Positions 41,092-50,577 of a DNA stretch of 56,503 nt are shown piece by piece. The position numbers were made by a program, and so were the translations under genes. Source of the DNA: a virus. Where the stretch lies: positions 1-56,503 of the IMG/VR virus record IMGVR_UViG_3300043568_003076. One strand, written 5' to 3'. Under the pieces are notes generated by a model that was not told the DNA's origin, searched no databases, and saw only the letters and a program-made list of their open reading frames with translations. Position 1 is the first letter of the stretch; each line of letters begins with the position of its first letter.

Positions 41092-44000
41092 ATGGCAGCA
41101 GACAAATCATCATTAAGCGATTACTTAGCTGAGCTCGGTGTCGATATTAATAATCTTCAAGAATTTTTACTTAAACTTTCTTTAATATTATCAACCAAGT
41201 CAGACTCGGTTACAATTAACCAAACTTTACAAGATGGGACAACCGCAAAGTATCTAGTACCATCATTTGGTTACTTAAGCGGCCGTGTTAATAGCATAGA
41301 GCAAAAATTCAATGATTTATTAACAGGCAATGCTAATCAATTTGGCGTTAAAGATGCGGAAGGTAATTTAAAAACCTTTGAATTAAAAGACATATCCGCA
41401 GTTATTTCTGATTTAGAAAATGTTAGTAATTCTGGAGTTACGTTACCTGCAAACTTTAATTATAAAACAAACTGGTTTTTTGAATCATTTTTAAATCCAT
41501 TACTCTATATTAATGTAGATACTTCTACAATTACAGCTGACTCAGATATTAATAAATTTGAGGTTAAACGACTAATTATTACAAGTAAAACTCAAGCTAA
41601 TTTAGATTATTTTGATGCAACATATAAAGGCAAAAATGATTTAGTGTATGCAGATGTAATTAAAGATTTAGGTACTCGAATAATTGACTATTTTGAAGAT
41701 GAATCTGAGGTTGAATTACCTCCATCTAAAAATACAGTTAGAGGAACCTTTGATATATTACAGGTTTTAGAAGATTCTTCAACTGAACTAATTGGTGGTC
41801 AAACCCTAAGTAATGCAATTCGTAGATATAAATTAAATACTCTAAGATACTCAACAATTTCAGGATCAACTACGGTTGACAAATTGTTGGCTGAAGGAGA
41901 CATATTGCTTGCATCAGATAATTCAGAATTTAAAGTTAAAACAATTGATGCCAATTCAAAAACCGTAATTTTATCGTTAATTTTTGGAACAGCAGGTTTA
42001 AAAAAAGGAGCTGCCGAGCTAAGAATAAAACCTCAATTAACTAAAGAATCAATTATTCAAGTAAATTTAGGATATAATGAAAGAAACCTGATTTTCTTAC
42101 GCCCAATTAGTAATAGGCTTTCAATAACAACTGATCAATACTCTAAAGGGTTTGGAATATTTACTAATGAATTGAATATTACTATGAATAATGGTAATCA
42201 ATTATCACTAACTGATTTTTATACAACATATGTTTCAGATTTTGGAATGCTTTTCCTAAGTTATGCAAAAGAAAAAAAGCTTCCATCTTCGCTTGGCCAA
42301 ATTCCAAATAGGGTAGCAATTTCAGCAGATAATTTTAAAGTTATTCAAACTGACCAACATATTCAAGATGCCGATAATACATTAGCCATCAAACAAAAGA
42401 TTTCAGCAAAGGAACAAGCGGTTGCTCAAATTAGAGAAATCGATACTCAAATTTCGGCAGCTAGAGCTAACTTAAACACAAATGCGTCTTTAAATGAATC
42501 ACAAAGGTTAAAGTTACAAAAAGATTTATCAACATTTTCTGATACAAGAGCAACGCTAACTAATACTCAACAGAGTTTAATTTCAGATATTACAACTTCG
42601 ATTAAATCAACTCCAAGTTTTATAACTAATCCAAGCTATAGAGTTAGAGGTTTTTGGGCAATCCCAGAGCCGCTTAGTAGTGCTTATGGAGTTCAACAAG
42701 TTGCTCAATTTAAAATAGCATATCGTACACTAAGTAAAACTGGTAATTCAAAAACAGCTGATCAATTAGAATTTGTTGATGCGGCTGGTAATAGAGTAAC
42801 TGGAGCATTTTCTCCATGGACTGAATATTTATCAAAAGCTAGAACTAAGACATTAAATCCATTAACTGGATTCTATGAATGGGCCGATGAAAATATTTCG
42901 GATCCAAATCAAGTTAATGCAAACCAATTAGATATTCCAATTAAAAAAGGCGAAGTTATTGAAATCAGAATAAAAAGTTTGTCTGAAGCTGGTTGGCCTG
43001 ATTCTCCAGTTGAATCTGACTGGTCTGATACTATTTTAATAGAATTTCCAGCTGGTATTGAAACTGCTGAAGACGCAACTATTGTTTCTCAACAAGCCTT
43101 TGCCGACGAAACCAGAATAAATTTCCAATCTGAGTTAAATGCAAAAGGTTTAGATATTCACTTAAGTTCTGCATTCACTACTCGTGATAAATATTTTGCT
43201 CATAAATCTGAAGATATTGCAAGCGGCTTTTTTGCTAGTGATGGAAGCGTAGTTGATCTTTATACAAAGGTCAAAAGTATTTCAGATTCAATTAGTGCTG
43301 TACAAACATCTTTATCAACTGGAGCAGGCGCTCTATCTGTAAGTATTGTAGACCAATCTGGAAATCAACAAACTATTACTAATGGCCAATCATTGGAATT
43401 ATTTGCTGGATATTATAAAGATTTAATTAAAGATACTAGCGTTGTCCCAGTAGTATATAATCACGGTAGAGTATTAGCAACTCAATACCTAATTCAATTA
43501 CAAAACACTTCGCAAACTCCACTACAATTAATTTCTACACTAAATGGAGGACTTGCTGAAATTGCACCATCTACTAATGCCTATACTAATCCAGCGGTTA
43601 ATTACCATGCCAATTTAAGATATGATAGGGCTCCATTAGTTATCAATAACTCAGTTAGCTCAAGTATTGGTGGATTTGTACAGAAAGACGGGTATCAATC
43701 GTCTCAAGTTAGGAGTCAATATATTTACGCAAGATACAAAAGTGTAACTTTAGCAAATTTCCTATATTCTGGAGATAAACAAGGCGGTAGTGCTGGTACA
43801 CCAAGTACTTATGGAGATGGAGATTTTGCAGGCGTTGTATATTCAGCATCAACTTCCAACTATACGTATGCTGGTATAACTATCGGTTCTACTAAAGTTC
43901 CATATTCGTCTGGTCATTATTTACCATTTAATCCAACCACTGCAACTCCGCTATATACTGGAGCGGCTGTTACTAATACAAATATTTGGAATGGTGTAGT

Positions 44001-44727
44001 TACATCAAATGTCCCAGAAGGTGGAGGCCAAGTTAGTGAATTTTGTATTCATAAAAGCCATCCAAGCATTATTGCTGGTGGATCAGCAAATATTACTTGG
44101 AATAACTCAACCTATAATGTGTCTAGACCAACATATTCAGTTGCCGAGACAATTCAAAAATATTTACCATTTAGTCATGCAATTCATTTTGAAACAACTG
44201 AGGCTGAATCTCAAAATGTTTTTGGAGCAAATTATTATGAGCAAGCAGTTTATGTAAAACCAGCTTCCGTAATCTTAGGCACGACTGCAGTTAATATGAG
44301 AGAAAATCAATATCCTATTAAAATGGGATTTGTAAATAGCGATGAATGGTTAGTTGGAAAATATACATGTGGAGCATATTTGTATATTGCACCACAGTCG
44401 CATACTACTATTTCAGTAGACGGCCTTAGCCCAGCCGGCTCTCAAAAAATGTTAGACTTTGGCGCTGAATCCGCTATTAAAATTCCGCTAATTTTTCAAT
44501 TTAGAGCATCTGATAAATTAGGATATGTCGGCGGATGGAGATCAGCCGTTCCTGCTGGATTAAAAAACGTAAGATACGCTAAGAAATTAGGTATTGATAT
44601 TTACTCATTAAATTCAGTATTCTCATTTGATGTTTTAGTTAGAACTCAATACGAAAAAGAAACTGCAGTTGTTACTCCAGTTAGCGCTCTAGCAGTTTCA
44701 TCAACTGGTATTGGTGCTTCTGCTTAA
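41092..44727 (+). CDS. Virion structural protein with coiled coil and fibronectin-like region (1211 aa)
   Basis: No firm family. Residues 1-80 include helices and a fibre-like start (GYLSGRVNSIEQKFNDLL). Residues about 430-503 are an antiparallel-type coiled coil (KISAKEQAVAQIREIDTQIS, LNESQRLKLQKDLSTF). Residues about 516-656 resemble a fibronectin type III-like domain, with SYRVRGFWAIPE, AQFKIAYRTLS, then GEVIEIRIKSLSEAGWPDSPVESDWSD. The C-terminal 500 residues are beta-rich and Gly/Ser/Tyr-rich, as in baseplate arms or receptor-facing parts. Late block, with 15 bases to the next gene. Confidence 0.58.
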   Translation: MAADKSSLSDYLAELGVDINNLQEFLLKLSLILSTKSDSVTINQTLQDGTTAKYLVPSFGYLSGRVNSIEQKFNDLLTGNANQFGVKDAEGNLKTFELKDISAVISDLENVSNSGVTLPANFNYKTNWFFESFLNPLLYINVDTSTITADSDINKFEVKRLIITSKTQANLDYFDATYKGKNDLVYADVIKDLGTRIIDYFEDESEVELPPSKNTVRGTFDILQVLEDSSTELIGGQTLSNAIRRYKLNTLRYSTISGSTTVDKLLAEGDILLASDNSEFKVKTIDANSKTVILSLIFGTAGLKKGAAELRIKPQLTKESIIQVNLGYNERNLIFLRPISNRLSITTDQYSKGFGIFTNELNITMNNGNQLSLTDFYTTYVSDFGMLFLSYAKEKKLPSSLGQIPNRVAISADNFKVIQTDQHIQDADNTLAIKQKISAKEQAVAQIREIDTQISAARANLNTNASLNESQRLKLQKDLSTFSDTRATLTNTQQSLISDITTSIKSTPSFITNPSYRVRGFWAIPEPLSSAYGVQQVAQFKIAYRTLSKTGNSKTADQLEFVDAAGNRVTGAFSPWTEYLSKARTKTLNPLTGFYEWADENISDPNQVNANQLDIPIKKGEVIEIRIKSLSEAGWPDSPVESDWSDTILIEFPAGIETAEDATIVSQQAFADETRINFQSELNAKGLDIHLSSAFTTRDKYFAHKSEDIASGFFASDGSVVDLYTKVKSISDSISAVQTSLSTGAGALSVSIVDQSGNQQTITNGQSLELFAGYYKDLIKDTSVVPVVYNHGRVLATQYLIQLQNTSQTPLQLISTLNGGLAEIAPSTNAYTNPAVNYHANLRYDRAPLVINNSVSSSIGGFVQKDGYQSSQVRSQYIYARYKSVTLANFLYSGDKQGGSAGTPSTYGDGDFAGVVYSASTSNYTYAGITIGSTKVPYSSGHYLPFNPTTATPLYTGAAVTNTNIWNGVVTSNVPEGGGQVSEFCIHKSHPSIIAGGSANITWNNSTYNVSRPTYSVAETIQKYLPFSHAIHFETTEAESQNVFGANYYEQAVYVKPASVILGTTAVNMRENQYPIKMGFVNSDEWLVGKYTCGAYLYIAPQSHTTISVDGLSPAGSQKMLDFGAESAIKIPLIFQFRASDKLGYVGGWRSAVPAGLKNVRYAKKLGIDIYSLNSVFSFDVLVRTQYEKETAVVTPVSALAVSSTGIGASA

Positions 44728-44742
44728 AATAAAAACTAAATA

Positions 44743-47700
44743 GTGATAGATCAAAATTTAACATATACCCGAATTGCTGAAAGAAATGTTAGTTTTCAAT
44801 TACTTAGAACTAACCCAAAATTAACAACTAATATAAAATTAACAGTTGATTCAGGTGGTGATTTATGGCTTAACTCAATTAATGCAAATTCTCAATTATC
44901 TAGCCAAAAATATAAGAGATTTGCAATTTCTGAAACTTCTAATCATGAAGTTAACTTATACCGATTTTATGATAATGGAAAAACCCCAACCTCAATTTCA
45001 TATCAGTTAGGCTCAACTATTGGATTAAATGCAATTGCGAAAGATTTAAAAGATCAATATGATTTTGATCTATATACAAGTGGAGCTAAATATTTAACGG
45101 ATAAGCAATATTCTGAGAAATTTACATATTTTGCACCAATTTATTTAGATAAAGTACTACCTGAAAAATTTGTAATTTTTAAAATACCTGGAGCTTCCAA
45201 TTATACAGCTGGCGCAGGAAGAGAACTTTACAATAATGGAACTGGTTCAACTCAAAAATTTGCAACTGACTTATTTACAAATGCCGAAGTTATAAAGGTA
45301 TTTGACCTAAGTGAATCTTCTAAACTTGGAAAATACATACACAATATTTCAAAAAATCCAATGTTTACCCAAAATCCACTTTATGTTAATTATAAAGATG
45401 GTGGATATTCAATTTATAGAGGAGCTTCAATTTCTTCAGGTACCTATGTTGAATTACCTGAATTAATTAGTAGTGTACTAAGCCGATCATTACCTTTATT
45501 AAAAGTTGAACAATTTGTAACATTAGGTTTTGAAAGAAATAATATAGTTCATCCAAAAATTTTAAATTTAGAATTTTTATTTGACGACATTACTGCAAAC
45601 CCATATGAGTTTAACCGATATTTTGGAGTTTATTGCAACGATATTGATCTTGAAACTTTTGAATTTGATTTAGCTAAAATGTATGAATTAAGCTTATCTG
45701 AAAATACTGCAGATAATGATCAAACATTTTCAACTAATTTTACACAATCTGATGATATTTCATTTACTTTAACTAACTCAACTGGTGTTAAATTACGCGG
45801 CTATGGATTATCAAAAAATTTATCAGATATTTATTATAATCGCACAAGTACAAATACTTTATTTTTTCCATATTTAAAAACTAAAAATAATCAAATACAT
45901 TTAATTAAACCACTATCTTGGAATCAAACAGATACCTTAGTTGATTTTCAATTAGATGATAACCAATTTGATTTAGGCTTAGCATTTGGGCCAACTGACC
46001 TAATTACTCAAGAAACTGCTGAATTATCAAAATTAGATACTAAAGCTACAATTCTTATTCAAGTCTTTAATACTCCGCAACACCTAGATAAGCTACGAAT
46101 ATATCATCCAAGCGGATCAATGTTTAGTATAACTGATAGTGGCGGCAAATATGATGAACTTGTTTTTGTATCTGGCTATTTTGTAGATAACGAAAGTTAT
46201 TCATTATCATATTTATCAAGTGGTGAATCTGTAATATACGTTAATGCAGATAAAGATTTAGAACAAATTGCTCAAGCAATTGTTGATATTGCAAGTGACT
46301 TTAAAGATTCCTCAATTACTGGGATACGAATGAATAATCATGCATTTATTCAAACTCAAAGTTATGGAAATACTTTTGGTTCATTAAAAGTTAGATCGTT
46401 AGAAGCTGTCTCAATTCTTCCTAAGTTTAAAATAAACGATAAAGTTACCGGTGATTTAGTTTTTGCAGATGGCGGATTTTTAAATAGGCCTCATCCAATT
46501 ATTGCATTAGGTAATGCAACTAAATTAGCTAATCAATTAGATAATATTGTAGTGAAAACAAATCAAAATTGGTCAAAAATTAGCCGAATTTGTAATTTAG
46601 CAGACCCGATTAAAACCGGCCTTTCATTAACTGACCAACTCACCGCAATTACTGATTTTAAAACAAAAGCCTCAATTCAATTAGTCGATAATGAGACAAT
46701 TAGATTTGATCATGGTAAAATTGAAATAAGAAAAAATTTCAAACCTTCAATTGGAGTATTATCTATATTTGAAACAATGGATTTTAATTTCTCAACATAT
46801 ACTAGTGACTATTCTAGAAATTTATTATTGGACATTTATAAAGATTTTTTTATTCCAGAAAATACACTATTGTTAGATTTTACTAAGTATACATATCAAT
46901 TAGTTGGTGATGGTACTGTTAATATAAACGGAATAGACTATTCAGATTCAGCTACTTTAATTTGGCAAAATACTTCAACTATATCCAAATATAATGTTAG
47001 GTCAAATGGGCCTAGTGGAAAACCTATTTTGATATATGGTTTAAAATTACCAGCCTCGTCTTCTACCAGCAGTAATAGATTAGATATTCCATATTTTGAT
47101 GAATCGCAAGATGCTTTAAATTATATTGGCCCATTTTCAATAAAGGCAGATCATGTTGCAATTGACCCAACTTTACCAACCTACTCATATCGAGACAAGT
47201 TTTTACAAAGTAACTTATCTAGTGAGTATCATGCATATTTAGAAAATTATACAACTGATTTTGCAATAGACGGTCGCGTAATTCCGTATATTACCAAATG
47301 GGGAATTACTGACTCAACTGATGTTAGAGATAACTCATATCGACTAAATTCAGATATTCTTTTTGGAAAGGATAATTTTGGGCCATCTCATAGAGAGACC
47401 TCGGCTACTCCTGAAAAGCTAACGCATGAATGGTTTTATATTGAATCTGATTTTGGTTATACCAAAGATATTTCACTAGCTAGAAATAATTTTTACTATT
47501 TTGATCAACCTTTAATAATTAATGAATTAATTAATTCGGATACATATTTTAATAATTACTTTACATATCTTCCAACAATTGATGGACAGTATAATTCTAT
47601 CAATAACTTAGAATACTCATCAACTGATAATATTCAAGTAGGACGACCTCAATATCGATATTCATTATTATCTAAAAACGAATTTAGTAAACAATATGAA

Positions 47701-50577
47701 ACTGTTTTTAAAGGTTCGCTATTTAGATTTTATGAATTATCTACTAGCCAAACACCAGTTTTAAATTCAACCCGATTTGAAGATTACAAATTCACAGTAT
47801 TACTAAAACCAATTAAAGAAGAACCAAATTTAGTTAAACAGCCAGTTAAATATAGAGTAATTGAAAACACCAATTCCAAATCAATAACCGTATTAATTGA
47901 ATTAGCGCTAGGATATAAGTCACAACTTAATAATTCAATATTTTTAGAAGGTTGGATTAACGGAAGTGAAAGTGCAATTAGTCAATCTACTTTATTTAGC
48001 GGTTCGCTTAAATCAGAACCACTTACTTATAATATTGACGTAGATAGCACGGCAATTTCTTTAGCCACTTACCAAAATCAAATCTCTGGGCTTTCACTAG
48101 TTCCAGGATTAGAATTAGGTCAAACTATTCATATTACATATATTGAACCTGTAACTAATCGTACCCTATCAACCATTATTGCAACGCCTGGGTCAGATGT
48201 ATATAATGCAATTCAATTAGAAAAAATTGCGTCTGGAGATAAATTGGGACCTAGAGTATATGCAAAAGTTCAAAAAAATGCGTCAATGATTTTATCAACA
48301 GGTTCATATAGTTGCTCTACTATTACTGCCTATTTTGAAGATATTTGGGAAAATGGAAATCCTGATTTACCAATAAGTTCTGGTCAAATTTATGAACAAA
48401 CAAATTATGCACCAGTTATTCCAGGACCTCCTTCTGCCGCTGAGTTTAATTCAAGCACAACTAATTTAATAATTAGCAATACCTCAATGACCGATCCAAG
48501 TAATCAGTACTTTAGTGATTCGATTGGATCTGATCAATCTTCAAAGCTTGATAAATTATTTAGCACAGCAGCCCTTCCAAGATTTAGTTTAGCTACCAGA
48601 ACCGGTGGGTATTATGAAATATTCTTTAATATAGTTTCACAAAATACTCCAGCTGACGCTAATACTTATGATATTAATGTAGTACATTCATCTGGTATCC
48701 TTAGCTCAGCTCCAGGTTCGCCTGCGTATGAGGAGCCTTTAATATTTAAAGCGGACTGGTTTATTCCAGAATATACTGATTCAAATTCTCTTGCCGCTGC
48801 TAATTTTACCGTTGAAAATTCGGTAGCATATTATGATTCAATGCTTGGTGATTATCGAATAGAATTTAATGAAAACTCTGTGTCAAACCTAACTCACTCA
48901 TTTTTATATTATGCAAAGAGTAAAAAATATAATAATAAAATAGATGCATATTCTACAATTAAATTATCTAGAGGAGTTAATTTATCAAGTAGCGGAATTT
49001 ATGTAAATTTATCACTGATACCTGAATATGCTGAAACCTTACCGCTAATTGGACTTGAATCTTATGATACTTCAGCTGATTCTGAAATTAATCAAATTAG
49101 TACAGGTTTTGCACCATTGTATATTATTAAACCTGGAGAAAAAAGTATATTAGTACAAAGAGCTATTGGCGCGCCATTAACAGTAGATGCCTTATCATCA
49201 AGCTCTTACAATGATGGAATTTCTGGAGCATTTCAAAATGTTATTAATTTTATTGGATTCGGCCCAGCCTTATCATTAGTTAATCCGTTACCTAATGCAT
49301 TAGGCGATATTCCAAGTTTTACATATACTGAACAAAGTTTACCAAGCGGAATTACCTTAGATTGGATTGATAATGCAAATCAATTTCAAATATTTGGAGG
49401 TATTAATTATTTTCAAAAAGTATTTGAAAATTTATCATTTGCAAAATTCTTTCAATTACTTGATAAAAACCAGGATGCAATAAGTTGGGAATCATATACT
49501 AATGGCATTCTAACTAATTATAAAACACTATCTATTGAAATACTTGATGCCGATACCATTAGTAAATCAACAGTTATTAGTATTACACCAGATCAAGTAA
49601 CAGAAGGCCGTATTAATACAACCGCTGGTTATTCATTAACTGAACGACCTTCTAAACCGTATGAAGTTAACCGATATTCTGCAGAATATGAAATAATTAC
49701 AAAACCAGTTGCCGGTTTTAAATATAATTTTTCAATAAATTCAAATAGCTTACCTGGAGCAAATATTTGTTTTAACCCAGAAGTTGATAATTTCTTTATT
49801 ATTCCAGATTTTGAATATGTTAAATACTCAACACAAAATATTCTATCCCTTGAAAATAGTCAAAATTATTCAGCCGTTTATCCATTAATTAATGAGACCC
49901 CAATTTCTCGTACAAACTTTAATAGTTTAGCATCAAGTTGGGATTATAATTATCATTTTGAATCATTAAATAAGAGTGAATCGACTGGTGTTGCTGGCAG
50001 TAAAAGAGTTGTTGAAGACTATTCGTTTATTTCAAAATTAATAAATCTGCCAAATGAATTTTTAATTGAAGATTTTACATCAATTGAACTTACTCAAAGC
50101 CTCTTCAATATCTCACAAGCTGCTGAAGCTGATATTGTATACGCTAATTATCCAGAACAAGTTAAATTTAAAATTAACACAGCCTCTTTAATTACTAAAC
50201 ACTTATCAAATAACGGATTACGTTCAGAATTCCAAAAGTTTTTTAAATATGAGGACGGTTCTCAAATTAGCCTAGACTCTGACTTTTTAGGAGAATTAAC
50301 CTTTGAAGAGTTTCTTTCTCAATACTGCCTACTTAATTTAATTAAATTATATAGAGTAGACAATTTTGAATTCTATGAATTGGATGATAGAACGATTCAG
50401 GGTAACTTAGTTGAATTTAATCAGGTCAGTTACAATTCACTTAATAACTTAGGTTATGACTTAATCAAGAATATTAGAATAAATAATACCAAATCAAGAG
50501 TAGTAGAGGGTTCTATCCTATTAAAACCTAATACTGGAGTTAAATTGGTTCCAAAAATAAAAATTAAATTCATTTAA
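44743..50577 (+). CDS. Giant virion structural protein (1944 aa)
   Basis: The longest gene in the window (5.8 kb), starting with GTG at 44743 after aaaactaaata. It is beta-rich and Asn/Ser/Tyr-rich throughout, with no signal peptide, membrane segment or enzymatic motif that I can see. The N-terminal 110 residues (ERNVSFQLLRTNPKLTTNIK, then NHEVNLYRFYDNGKTP) have the style of large baseplate proteins seen in phages of Bacteroidetes. The C-terminal 150 residues are mixed alpha/beta and end with VVEGSILLKPNTGVKL. It overlaps the next start by one base (TAATG). Probably part of an unusually large baseplate; exact position unknown. Confidence 0.6.
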   Translation: MIDQNLTYTRIAERNVSFQLLRTNPKLTTNIKLTVDSGGDLWLNSINANSQLSSQKYKRFAISETSNHEVNLYRFYDNGKTPTSISYQLGSTIGLNAIAKDLKDQYDFDLYTSGAKYLTDKQYSEKFTYFAPIYLDKVLPEKFVIFKIPGASNYTAGAGRELYNNGTGSTQKFATDLFTNAEVIKVFDLSESSKLGKYIHNISKNPMFTQNPLYVNYKDGGYSIYRGASISSGTYVELPELISSVLSRSLPLLKVEQFVTLGFERNNIVHPKILNLEFLFDDITANPYEFNRYFGVYCNDIDLETFEFDLAKMYELSLSENTADNDQTFSTNFTQSDDISFTLTNSTGVKLRGYGLSKNLSDIYYNRTSTNTLFFPYLKTKNNQIHLIKPLSWNQTDTLVDFQLDDNQFDLGLAFGPTDLITQETAELSKLDTKATILIQVFNTPQHLDKLRIYHPSGSMFSITDSGGKYDELVFVSGYFVDNESYSLSYLSSGESVIYVNADKDLEQIAQAIVDIASDFKDSSITGIRMNNHAFIQTQSYGNTFGSLKVRSLEAVSILPKFKINDKVTGDLVFADGGFLNRPHPIIALGNATKLANQLDNIVVKTNQNWSKISRICNLADPIKTGLSLTDQLTAITDFKTKASIQLVDNETIRFDHGKIEIRKNFKPSIGVLSIFETMDFNFSTYTSDYSRNLLLDIYKDFFIPENTLLLDFTKYTYQLVGDGTVNINGIDYSDSATLIWQNTSTISKYNVRSNGPSGKPILIYGLKLPASSSTSSNRLDIPYFDESQDALNYIGPFSIKADHVAIDPTLPTYSYRDKFLQSNLSSEYHAYLENYTTDFAIDGRVIPYITKWGITDSTDVRDNSYRLNSDILFGKDNFGPSHRETSATPEKLTHEWFYIESDFGYTKDISLARNNFYYFDQPLIINELINSDTYFNNYFTYLPTIDGQYNSINNLEYSSTDNIQVGRPQYRYSLLSKNEFSKQYETVFKGSLFRFYELSTSQTPVLNSTRFEDYKFTVLLKPIKEEPNLVKQPVKYRVIENTNSKSITVLIELALGYKSQLNNSIFLEGWINGSESAISQSTLFSGSLKSEPLTYNIDVDSTAISLATYQNQISGLSLVPGLELGQTIHITYIEPVTNRTLSTIIATPGSDVYNAIQLEKIASGDKLGPRVYAKVQKNASMILSTGSYSCSTITAYFEDIWENGNPDLPISSGQIYEQTNYAPVIPGPPSAAEFNSSTTNLIISNTSMTDPSNQYFSDSIGSDQSSKLDKLFSTAALPRFSLATRTGGYYEIFFNIVSQNTPADANTYDINVVHSSGILSSAPGSPAYEEPLIFKADWFIPEYTDSNSLAAANFTVENSVAYYDSMLGDYRIEFNENSVSNLTHSFLYYAKSKKYNNKIDAYSTIKLSRGVNLSSSGIYVNLSLIPEYAETLPLIGLESYDTSADSEINQISTGFAPLYIIKPGEKSILVQRAIGAPLTVDALSSSSYNDGISGAFQNVINFIGFGPALSLVNPLPNALGDIPSFTYTEQSLPSGITLDWIDNANQFQIFGGINYFQKVFENLSFAKFFQLLDKNQDAISWESYTNGILTNYKTLSIEILDADTISKSTVISITPDQVTEGRINTTAGYSLTERPSKPYEVNRYSAEYEIITKPVAGFKYNFSINSNSLPGANICFNPEVDNFFIIPDFEYVKYSTQNILSLENSQNYSAVYPLINETPISRTNFNSLASSWDYNYHFESLNKSESTGVAGSKRVVEDYSFISKLINLPNEFLIEDFTSIELTQSLFNISQAAEADIVYANYPEQVKFKINTASLITKHLSNNGLRSEFQKFFKYEDGSQISLDSDFLGELTFEEFLSQYCLLNLIKLYRVDNFEFYELDDRTIQGNLVEFNQVSYNSLNNLGYDLIKNIRINNTKSRVVEGSILLKPNTGVKLVPKIKIKFI

